This document shows, in pieces, positions 1 through 5,271 of a stretch of DNA of 6,746 nucleotides. Made by a program: the position numbers and the translations under genes. The DNA lies in contig CAYYIT010000092.1 of the NCBI GenBank assembly GCA_964472035.1, positions 1-6,746 of the forward strand, in the 5' to 3' direction. The number at the start of each line of letters is the position of its first letter. The first letter of the stretch is position 1. This DNA comes from UBA3855 sp964472035. Lineage in GTDB: Bacteria; Bacillota; Clostridia; Oscillospirales; Ruminococcaceae. A model generated the notes under the pieces. That model had not been told where the DNA came from, ran no database searches, and saw only the letters and a list, made by a program, of their open reading frames with translations.

Positions 1-13
1 CCACTTCTATGTG

Positions 14-43
14 AAAAAGTCCAGCACTGGGCTGGACTTTTTT
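14..43 (+). terminator. Hairpin terminator 1 for the gene left of the window
   Basis: A perfect 12-bp stem pairs 14-25 with 31-42 around a 5-nt loop. The GC part is GTCCAGC/GCTGGAC, and six T follow on the plus strand (38-43). This is a standard intrinsic terminator for a plus-strand gene entering from the left. Read on the minus strand the stem is also followed by five T, so it may also stop transcripts of the kinase gene that ends at 96. Confidence 0.8.
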
Positions 44-52
44 GACAGACTG

Positions 53-88
53 AGGTCATTCTCTTTTCTGAAGAGAATGACCTTTTTT
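53..88 (+). terminator. Hairpin terminator 2, in tandem with the first
   Basis: A 13-bp stem (53-65 with 71-83, 5-nt loop) is followed by TTTTTT on the plus strand (83-88). It lies 9 nt after the first hairpin and 8 nt before the stop codon of the convergent kinase gene. On the minus strand no T-run follows this stem, so it works best against plus-strand transcription. The pair seals the convergent junction. Confidence 0.75.
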
Positions 89-95
89 GTACGTT

Positions 96-719
96 TTATG
101 CTTTCTCCGGATCCGGCAGGATGTTCACTGCACTGATGATCATTGCAGTGCAGCCTTCTATGCCGAGACGTTCGCTGTTGAGGCACATGCAGTAATTGTC
201 CTTGTCCAGCCAGTTGCCGCCGGTGTTGATGCTGTAGAACTTCTCTCTGCGCTTGTCAACGCGGGGGAGGAGGGACTCAATCTCGTGCGCCGGCACCTTG
301 TAGGCATCCTGTGCATACTGAAGACGGAATGGCTTCGGTGCGTGAACAAATACACTGAACCGATGCGGATGATCGCGGAGGATCCAGTTGGCGCATCTGC
401 CGACGATCACACAGGGGCCCTGTGCTGCAAGCTCCTTGATGATCTGCGTTTCTGCAATATATACCTTGTCGGAAACGGGGAGATTCTCGCCCATTGCCTT
501 CTCAGGGTTGGAATTGAGCAGCAGCGAGTACAGGAAGCTCTTCGGGGAGGATTCCTCCGCGCCCTCCAGCTTCGTGACCGGCACGCCGAGACGCTCCGCC
601 GCCATTTCCAGAATTTCGTGATTGTAAAAGGGGATCCCCAACTGATCCGCTACCTGCTTGCCGACAACGCTTCCGCCGCTGCCGTATTCCCGTTCGATCG
701 TAATAATCGGATATTTCAT
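96..719 (-). CDS. Cytidylate kinase-like family P-loop protein
   Basis: Predicted 207-residue cytoplasmic protein of the cytidylate kinase-like family (P-loop NTPase related to Cmk, annotated in many Firmicutes without a proven substrate). Seen: N-terminal beta strand and P-loop EREYGSGGSVVGKQ (residues 9-22), then a helix and the IPFYNHEIL segment (29-37). A second core strand CVIVGRCANWIL lies at 103-114. A lid-like basic segment with D155, R157 and R158 follows, and the YCMCLNSERLGIEGC segment (176-190) is near the end. The P-loop has Gly-Lys-Gln instead of the GK[S/T] of classical kinases, which I understand to be usual for this subgroup. The start at 719 is chosen because AAAGGAG lies 8 nt upstream. 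An adjacent ATG at 722 is equally in frame, and a longer reading to 794 has no good ribosome site. Transcribed alone, after the glucanase terminator. The substrate may not be CMP. Confidence 0.9.
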   Translation of the reverse strand: MKYPIITIEREYGSGGSVVGKQVADQLGIPFYNHEILEMAAERLGVPVTKLEGAEESSPKSFLYSLLLNSNPEKAMGENLPVSDKVYIAETQIIKELAAQGPCVIVGRCANWILRDHPHRFSVFVHAPKPFRLQYAQDAYKVPAHEIESLLPRVDKRREKFYSINTGGNWLDKDNYCMCLNSERLGIEGCTAMIISAVNILPDPEKA

Positions 720-727
720 CATGCACG

Positions 728-734
728 CTCCTTT
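728..734 (-). promoter_or_regulatory. Shine-Dalgarno site fixing the kinase start
   Basis: The minus strand reads AAAGGAG here, 5 nt before the ATG at 720-722 and 8 nt before the ATG at 717-719. This places the true start at one of these two adjacent Met codons and excludes the in-frame ATG at 792-794, which would add about 25 unconserved residues. Confidence 0.8.
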
Positions 735-742
735 GTGTGACT

Positions 743-774
743 GGGATATCGTTTTCCAGTGAAACGATCCTCCC
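743..774 (-). promoter_or_regulatory. Hairpin in the kinase mRNA leader
   Basis: Positions 748-754 pair with 762-768 (ATCGTTT/AAACGAT) and 743-746 pair with 771-774 (GGGA/TCCC), separated by a small internal loop. The total is 11 bp with a 7-nt apical loop. The hairpin sits between the likely promoter and the ribosome site at 728-734. A competing helix, 740-744 with 756-760 (ACTGG/CCAGT), cannot form at the same time. No known riboswitch class is recognised. A regulatory role is inference only. Confidence 0.4.
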
Positions 775-808
775 GTTGTTCGTATGTAGTTCATTTGTTT
801 ACCTTATT

Positions 809-817
809 ATCATATCA
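809..817 (-). promoter_or_regulatory. Possible extended -10 promoter of the kinase gene
   Basis: The minus strand reads TGATATGAT: an extended TGn followed by TATGAT, 5 of 6 matches to TATAAT. No convincing -35 hexamer is found 16-18 bp upstream, where the T-rich arm of the glucanase terminator lies. An overlapping GATAAT three bases downstream is an alternative. It would give a leader of about 80 nt. Confidence 0.4.
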
Positions 818-827
818 CAAAATCCAT

Positions 828-866
828 AAAAAAGCATCACTTTTTTTGAAAAAAGTGATGCTTTTC
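828..866 (-). terminator. Terminator of the GH5 glucanase gene
   Basis: A long stem pairs AAAAGCATCACT (830-841) with AGTGATGCTTTT (854-865), and the inner T/A runs can extend it. On the minus strand the stem is followed by TTTTTT. It begins about 60 nt after the glucanase stop codon and directly precedes the kinase promoter region. The near-symmetric T/A flanks would allow weak function in both directions. Confidence 0.85.
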
Positions 867-926
867 TGAAATTCTGCGTTTTGTCTAAAATTTACCACTC
901 TGTTTTATGGGGTTTATACAAGAAGC

Positions 927-3050
927 TTATCCGGCTGCGTCCATCATGCCGTCGATGATGCTCTGGTTGAACCAGGTGCAGTTGTTGCGGTCGAGCAGAC
1001 CGAAGCTCTCCTGTAGGCCGTTGTCCCATGCAAAGCAGGTGATGCCTTGTGCCTTGGCGGCACTGATGTAGTACGCATAGTATTCCGCGCGCTCTGCATC
1101 GTTCTCCTTGAACTCTGCGCCGAATTCGCCGATGATGACCGGAATGCCGTTGTCAATGAATTCACTTCTCAGATAGGCGAAATTGTTGTCGAGTGCCATC
1201 TGATCGTTCTCGTCGAAGTCCTTATCGTCCGGATATTCGAGTGTGGTGAACTGCCAGGGCGAGTAGTTGTGGATCGAAACGATGAGGTTTCCGTCATCCG
1301 GCACCACAAGGCCGTTTACAGCGGTCTGTGTGATGGAGGCTGCGTGCGTGGTAACGACCAGCGTGCGCTCCGGATTGTTGCCGCCGGAGGCGCGGACGGT
1401 GTCCACAAATGCCTGCAGCAGGTGATTGATGACCTCGTGTTCTTCGGAGGTGCCGCCCATCCATTCTGCGGCACTGCCCACAACGCGCGGTTCGTTGAGA
1501 CCCTCGAACAGGAGCTTGGTGTCATAGTCCTTGAATTCCTCGGAGATCTGTGTCCAGATTCGGATGTATTTTTCCGTTACAGCAGTCTCGTCGCTGTAGG
1601 TCGGATTCAGCCAGGTGTAGTCATCGTGGTGCATGTTGAGGATGCAGTAGAGGTCGTTGTCCATCACATAGTCCACGACCTCGTGTACGCGGGCCATCCA
1701 GTCCGCATCGATCGTGCCGTCGTCTGTGATGTGATCCGTCCACGATACCGGAACGCGCACGGCATTGAAGCCTGCGGCCTTGACGGTATCGATCATTGCC
1801 TTGGTGGTTTTCGGATTGCCCCATGCGGATTCGTGGTCAGCGACAGCCCAGTCAACATTGTAGCAGTCGAGGGTGTTGCCGAGATTCCATCCGATCTTCA
1901 TATCCGCCGCGATGGCGGATGCATTCCCTGTATTCACGTTTGTATTGTCCCCCTCATTTGCGTCAGTTTCCGCGGTGCTGTCCTCCGGCGTACTGTCCGG
2001 AGCGGCTGCGGCACCGCCGGAGCCATAGCTGTACTTGACCGTGATGGACTGCAGCGTCACATCGGTCGGTTCACCCCACCAGTAACCGAGCATGACTTCG
2101 GCGCTTGCCGGAACGGAGGCCTTTACATCCTCCGGCAGGATCCAGGTCAGGCTCAGATTCGTGGAATCCGTCAGAACGGCCACGGTGCTGCTCTGGTACC
2201 AGTCAGAGGTCGTGATGCCGAAGCCGCCGGTGAATTTACCGAAACTGCTGCCGGCGCTGATGTCAAAGGTGATCGCCTGCGGAGTGTAACCTTCCTCCAA
2301 TACATCCGCGAGGGAAACCTTGACAGTGTTGGTGGCATCGCTGCCATAATTGAGATTCTGTCCGACGGAGATCGTCTCCGTGCTGTCCACGGGGAGCTGT
2401 GCGGTTCTCGTGTAAGTGCAGATCACATTGGAGAGCTTCACAGTCGTGGTATTGCCCCACCAGTAGCCCACGAGGATGTCACCGTTCACATCCACGCTGC
2501 TCTGGATCTCGCCGGGAACGTTCCAGTTGACCTCGACATAGGAGCCGTTTGCCGAGACGCTGAAGTCCTCGGACTGGTACCATCCCTCATCCGTTGCAGC
2601 CGCGCAGTCAGCTGCTACGGAAATGCCGCATCCACCCTTGTAGGTGCCGATGTTCGAAACGCCGTCGCCGGCGTAGAACACAAAGGTAAAGGACTGGATG
2701 GTGTCGCCTGTCTGAACGAACTGGGACAGGTTTGTCTGGTAGGTATTGTCATTGTCGCGGTTCAGGGTCACGTCCACATCGATCTGGGTGCCGAGCGTGG
2801 AGGTGACGGTTTCGGTCGGGCTGATATGCTCCGTGGCAGGCTCGGTCGGTGCCTCTGTCACAGCAGCATCGGTCTCCGAGGATGCGGTGCCGGTCTCTGT
2901 TTCCGTAACGGATGACACAGAATCCGTCGGTGCAGCAGAATCATCGGCAGTTCCCTTTTTGCCGCAGCCGGTCAGTGCAGAACAGCCCATCACTGCCGCC
3001 AGCAGTACAGCGGTGATGCGTCCCGGCTTGCGAAGCTTCTGGAATTTCAT
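927..3050 (-). CDS. Lipoprotein endo-beta-glucanase: two CBM-like repeats plus GH5 catalytic domain
   Basis: A 707-residue modular enzyme expected to cleave beta-1,4-linked plant glycans (cellulose, mixed-linkage glucan or xyloglucan) at the cell surface. Residues 1-29 are a lipoprotein signal: KLRK, a hydrophobic core and lipobox LTGC with the lipid-accepting Cys29. Residues 31-80 form an acidic Ser/Thr linker. Two homologous modules follow (about 83-215 and 222-342), then a Gly/Ala/Asp/Asn linker (343-377). Residues 378-705 are a GH5 domain: GWNLGNTLD (387-395), ESAWGNP (407-413), VRVPVSW (431-437), NMHHDD (472-477), acid/base Glu520 in LNEPR, HNY (594-596), nucleophile Glu642 in IIGEFGA, and Trp675. 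All catalytic residues are intact. The motifs best fit subfamily GH5_4, a judgement from memory. There is no dockerin, so it is membrane-tethered and not cellulosomal. The start is supported by GAGGAGG about 8 nt upstream. Own promoter and terminator. Exact substrate cannot be told. Confidence 0.95.
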   Translation of the reverse strand: MKFQKLRKPGRITAVLLAAVMGCSALTGCGKKGTADDSAAPTDSVSSVTETETGTASSETDAAVTEAPTEPATEHISPTETVTSTLGTQIDVDVTLNRDNDNTYQTNLSQFVQTGDTIQSFTFVFYAGDGVSNIGTYKGGCGISVAADCAAATDEGWYQSEDFSVSANGSYVEVNWNVPGEIQSSVDVNGDILVGYWWGNTTTVKLSNVICTYTRTAQLPVDSTETISVGQNLNYGSDATNTVKVSLADVLEEGYTPQAITFDISAGSSFGKFTGGFGITTSDWYQSSTVAVLTDSTNLSLTWILPEDVKASVPASAEVMLGYWWGEPTDVTLQSITVKYSYGSGGAAAAPDSTPEDSTAETDANEGDNTNVNTGNASAIAADMKIGWNLGNTLDCYNVDWAVADHESAWGNPKTTKAMIDTVKAAGFNAVRVPVSWTDHITDDGTIDADWMARVHEVVDYVMDNDLYCILNMHHDDYTWLNPTYSDETAVTEKYIRIWTQISEEFKDYDTKLLFEGLNEPRVVGSAAEWMGGTSEEHEVINHLLQAFVDTVRASGGNNPERTLVVTTHAASITQTAVNGLVVPDDGNLIVSIHNYSPWQFTTLEYPDDKDFDENDQMALDNNFAYLRSEFIDNGIPVIIGEFGAEFKENDAERAEYYAYYISAAKAQGITCFAWDNGLQESFGLLDRNNCTWFNQSIIDGMMDAAG
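2025..2804 (-). repeat. Tandem duplicated carbohydrate-binding-like modules in the glucanase
   Basis: Two diverged copies encode residues 83-215 and 222-342. They share an aligned core: a hydrophobic strand (IQSFTFVFYAG / PQAITFDISAG), GGCGI / GGFGI, WYQS in both, WNVPGEI / WILPEDV, and GYWWG in both, ending in a strand with TYTR / KYSY. The first copy is longer at its N-terminus and has extra residues before WYQS. Repeated exposed-type aromatic residues (WYQS, GYWWG) fit sugar binding. The family is not certain. I suspect a ruminococcal CBM such as CBM80, but could not verify it. Confidence 0.75.
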
Positions 3051-3093
3051 GTTGTTTCCTCCTCTTTATGAAAATGTACAATCAGATAGTTTC

Positions 3094-3122
3094 ATTATAG
3101 CACAGCATTCCTGCATTTTCCA
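3094..3122 (-). promoter_or_regulatory. Sigma-A promoter of the glucanase gene
   Basis: The minus strand carries TGGAAA (3117-3122, 4 of 6 matches to TTGACA), a 17-bp spacer and a perfect TATAAT (3094-3099) preceded by TGC, an extended -10. Transcription would start near 3087 and give a leader of about 37 nt that contains the strong GAGGAGG ribosome site. Confidence 0.8.
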
Positions 3123-3179
3123 GAAAAAACGAAAAAAACTCCGAGAAATCAGAGATTTCCACAGAAAACGGAATGCTGT
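3102..3179. promoter_or_regulatory. Inverted repeats at the glucanase promoter
   Basis: ACAGCATTCC (3102-3111) is repeated exactly in inverse as GGAATGCTGT (3170-3179). The centres are 68 bp apart, and the first copy lies inside the promoter spacer. Between them is GAAATC-AGA-GATTTC (3145-3159), a 15-bp palindrome about 23 bp upstream of the -35. Either could be an operator. No regulator is encoded nearby, and binding is inferred from symmetry and position only. Confidence 0.4.
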
Positions 3180-3260
3180 CCGATTGGCTGGGGGGCAATG
3201 TGTTGAAAATATGAAATATCCGTGAAAAAGTGCGTTTTTCATTCCAAATCGCGGCTTTGC

Positions 3261-3300
3261 AAAAAAGAAGCATCCGGACGCTGCGTGCATCCGGATGCTT
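3261..3300 (-). terminator. Terminator of the CPBP protease gene
   Basis: An 11-bp GC-rich stem pairs AAGCATCCGGA (3268-3278) with TCCGGATGCTT (3290-3300). On the minus strand it is followed by C and six T (3261-3266). It lies 22 nt after the protease stop. The arms contain the self-complementary TCCGGA, so GCATCCGGA also appears twice as a direct repeat. A small AT hairpin (3224-3240) follows downstream. Confidence 0.85.
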
Positions 3301-3322
3301 ATGTTTTTGTGTTGTTTAGGGG

Positions 3323-4522
3323 TCATATCGCGCCCTGTGTGCTGTCCACGATCAGGATCACCATCATGGCGATGTGGCATCCGGCACCGAGCAGCAGGGG
3401 AATGGAGGTCAGCGCCACTCTCGTGCAGCGCTCCGCCTGACGGGGAACGGTGTAGGGGAGCCTCTCGAGGATCATCATCCGGATCAGCAGGATGATGCCG
3501 ACGATCACGATGCCGAGATAGGCGAGATTGAAGAGACCGAGGATGAGATCATCGCAGAACATTTCCAGCAGGGAGAAGATCTCCGACATGGTGTTGACCG
3601 CGACATGCGCAATGATCGAAGGCACAAGGGAGTTGTGCTTGACCGTCAGATAGCCCATGAAGACGCCGACCACAAAGGCAAGAACGAACTGCGAGATGTT
3701 CTGGTGCGCAAGGCCGAAGATCACGGCGCTTGCCATGATGCCGAAGCGCTGGCTGACACGGGACAGATTCTTCATCAGGAAGCCGCGGTAGAACAGCTCC
3801 TCCGTGACCGGTGCGATGATGCAGGTGTAAATGGCCATGAGCACGACGCTCTTGACCTCAGTCGTGGTGCTGAAATCGGCTTCGTATGCCGTCACGCCGG
3901 CCGCAGAAAGCAGGTTCGTGATCAGTACGGAAAGCCAGCCGCAGGCCAGCTGCAGTCCGATGGCGATGAAAACATAGGAGAGCATCCGCGGCGCCGTGAG
4001 ATCCTTTGTCTGGAACAGCGACGAGACGGAGATCTTGGAGATCCGCAGGCCGATCAGTGCGACGCCTGCATTGCAGATCAGATAGATGATCAGCGTCATG
4101 GCGATGTAGGCGGAGGAGTTGCTGAAGTAGTTCTCAAGAAGCGTACTGTAATTGCGCGGAAGCTCCGCGACCCTGCTGCTGTCGATCCCGGCGATGACAC
4201 CGTAGAGGATGCTGATCATCAGCACCGCAAGGACATTGGTCAGCAGGAAGTGCGCAAGCACGCCGCCGCCGGCGATATTGCAGTATTTCCGGATCTTTTT
4301 CTTCTCCATCCGGTTGGGCATGAGGGGGATCCGGCAGCCGGGGATGCGGATCTGCGGGACGATGTAGCCGTAGTCGGGCTGATAGTCGTGGAATTCCGTT
4401 TCATTGTCAAAGGGATCGTGCGGATCGATCGGCGGTGCGTCGGTCTGCACGGCAGCGGCATGCCCGATCGCGGTGGGATCTCCGAAGGTGCCGCTGGTGA
4501 AGATTTCCTGTTGTTCGTTCAT
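3323..4522 (-). CDS. CPBP family intramembrane metalloprotease (CAAX/Abi type)
   Basis: A 399-residue polytopic membrane protein of the CPBP family, whose members include CAAX prenyl proteases and bacteriocin self-immunity proteins. The three family motifs are present: EELFYR (E241, E242, R246), FGLAHQN (His273) and HVAVN (His306, Asn310). These form the glutamate/histidine site of the Rce1-like fold. Hydrophobic segments are seen near 83-111, 137-160, 178-206, 225-240, 263-292, 299-312, 327-349 and 370-392. Residues 1-75 are a soluble tail rich in Asp, Pro and Tyr, ending in a basic patch (RMEKKKIRK) just before the first membrane helix, which predicts a cytoplasmic N-terminus. The start is supported by AAAGGAG 9 nt upstream. 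It has its own promoter and terminator and is divergent from the Nudix gene. No bacteriocin or prenylated substrate is visible nearby, so the role is unknown. Confidence 0.92.
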   Translation of the reverse strand: MNEQQEIFTSGTFGDPTAIGHAAAVQTDAPPIDPHDPFDNETEFHDYQPDYGYIVPQIRIPGCRIPLMPNRMEKKKIRKYCNIAGGGVLAHFLLTNVLAVLMISILYGVIAGIDSSRVAELPRNYSTLLENYFSNSSAYIAMTLIIYLICNAGVALIGLRISKISVSSLFQTKDLTAPRMLSYVFIAIGLQLACGWLSVLITNLLSAAGVTAYEADFSTTTEVKSVVLMAIYTCIIAPVTEELFYRGFLMKNLSRVSQRFGIMASAVIFGLAHQNISQFVLAFVVGVFMGYLTVKHNSLVPSIIAHVAVNTMSEIFSLLEMFCDDLILGLFNLAYLGIVIVGIILLIRMMILERLPYTVPRQAERCTRVALTSIPLLLGAGCHIAMMVILIVDSTQGAI

Positions 4523-4597
4523 GGATTTCTGCTCCTTTATGCAGTCAGTGTATGAAAACCGCCCAAATCCGGTTCGGGCAGCAGGATCGCTGTACTA

Positions 4598-4626
4598 ATT
4601 GTACCACATTATTTCCGGTTTGTAAA
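4598..4626 (-). promoter_or_regulatory. Sigma-A promoter of the CPBP protease gene
   Basis: The minus strand reads TTTACA (4621-4626), a 17-bp spacer and TACAAT (4598-4603), each 5 of 6 to consensus, with TGG before the -10 as an extended element. The start would be near 4591, giving a leader of about 69 nt. That leader contains a short GCCC/GGGC hairpin (4561-4564 with 4576-4579). Confidence 0.8.
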
Positions 4627-4630
4627 GCCG

Positions 4631-4643
4631 TCACGGGTCGTGA
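4631..4643. promoter_or_regulatory. Palindrome between the divergent promoters
   Basis: TCACG-GGT-CGTGA is a 13-bp interrupted palindrome 4 bp upstream of the protease -35 and about 35 bp upstream of the Nudix -35. Its position fits a shared operator or activator site. No matching regulator is encoded in the window, and arms of only 5 bp can arise by chance. Confidence 0.3.
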
Positions 4644-4678
4644 AGGGCATAAAAATTACGGGAATGTGAAAAAAACAA

Positions 4679-4707
4679 TGGACAAATGCAATAAAATGTG
4701 TTATACT
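4679..4707 (+). promoter_or_regulatory. Sigma-A promoter of the Nudix gene
   Basis: TGGACA (4679-4684), a 17-bp spacer and TATACT (4702-4707), each 5 of 6 to consensus, with TGT directly before the -10. A-rich sequence just upstream (4668-4678) could act as an UP element. Transcription would begin near 4714 and give a leader of about 47 nt. Confidence 0.8.
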
Positions 4708-4760
4708 AATAACAACAAATGTATCAAACTGTGCAGCAGTAGAAAGGAAGCGAGACAGAC

Positions 4761-5177
4761 ATGCGGCATGAAAAATCCTGCGGTGCCATCGTGTACCGCA
4801 AATTTCATGGAAATATTGAGATTTTGCTGATCAGACATATCAACAGCGGCCATTGGTCGTTCCCGAAGGGTCATGTGGAGCCGGGGGAGACCGAGATCGA
4901 GACTGCCGTGCGCGAGATCAAGGAGGAGACCTCCATTGATGTGATGATCGACCCGACATTCCGGGAGACGGTGTCCTATTCTCCGAAGCGTGACACCCAG
5001 AAGGTCGTGGTGTATTTCATCGGCAAGGCGAAGAACTACGATTTTGTTCCGCAGGAGGAGGAGATCTCCGAGGTGCGCTGGGTGGACATCGGCCATGCAG
5101 CCCATATGCTGACCTACGAGAACGACAAAAACATTGTTATCAAGGCAAAAAATGTGATCAAGAATGCGGCGTGCTGA
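4761..5177 (+). CDS. Nudix hydrolase, probable Ap4A-type bis(5'-nucleosyl)tetraphosphatase
   Basis: A 138-residue cytoplasmic Nudix protein, the normal length for a single-domain member. The N-terminal CGAIVYRKF and the HWSFPKGHVEPGE stretch (31-43) are typical of the asymmetrical diadenosine tetraphosphate hydrolase group, which hydrolyses Ap4A and related nucleotides. The Nudix box runs from Gly37 through Glu43, Arg51-Glu52 and Glu55-Glu56 to Ile59. The magnesium-binding glutamates are intact. The usual Gly before the last hydrophobic residue is Ser58 (EETSI). A later tyrosine/valine-rich strand (VVVYFIG, 82-88) and EVRWV (104-108) complete the fold. ATG 4761 has a usable but slightly distant AAAGGA 12 nt upstream. 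A strong promoter precedes it and a hairpin follows. Substrate assignment within Nudix is uncertain. Dinucleotide clean-up is the best guess. Confidence 0.92.
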   Translation: MRHEKSCGAIVYRKFHGNIEILLIRHINSGHWSFPKGHVEPGETEIETAVREIKEETSIDVMIDPTFRETVSYSPKRDTQKVVVYFIGKAKNYDFVPQEEEISEVRWVDIGHAAHMLTYENDKNIVIKAKNVIKNAAC

Positions 5178-5190
5178 TGGTGCCTGTATT

Positions 5191-5245
5191 CAAAGGTAAC
5201 CGCGCAGTACACCGCTTCGATCGTGGTGTGCATGTGCGGTTTTTG
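5191..5245 (+). terminator. Imperfect hairpin terminator or attenuator after the Nudix gene
   Basis: AACCGC (5198-5203) pairs with GCGGTT (5236-5241), and inner ACACC (5209-5213) pairs with GGTGT (5225-5229). TTTTTG TTT follows from 5240. CAAA (5191-5194) could pair with TTTG (5242-5245) and bury the U-tract. It lies 20 nt after the Nudix stop and 27 nt before the LRR start. No separate LRR promoter is apparent between them, so it may be a partial terminator with readthrough. Confidence 0.6.
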
Positions 5246-5271
5246 TTTAATGTAAAAAAGGAGGAATTAGG

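Noticed and set aside
87..740. A 217-codon plus-strand frame opposite the kinase
   Set aside because: It begins inside the terminator region, has no ribosome site and covers the kinase gene, whose P-loop and core motifs are clear.
720..794. The longer kinase start at 794
   Set aside because: It has no Shine-Dalgarno sequence, would translate the leader hairpin and adds unconserved residues. AAAGGAG supports 719 or 722.
1047..2915. A 622-codon open frame on the plus strand opposite the glucanase
   Set aside because: It is wholly antisense to a glucanase with intact catalytic motifs. The translation has no recognisable domain and is rich in Val, Gly, Asp and Arg, as expected from the complement of GC-biased codons.
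3261..3300. Repeated GCATCCGGA as a CRISPR-like or direct repeat
   Set aside because: It follows from the self-complementary TCCGGA in the two arms of the protease terminator. There are only two copies and no spacer pattern.
3374..4555. A 393-codon open frame on the plus strand opposite the protease
   Set aside because: It is antisense to a well-supported CPBP gene. The low-complexity Asp/His/Arg/Gly-rich translation is typical of a shadow frame, and no family is recognised.
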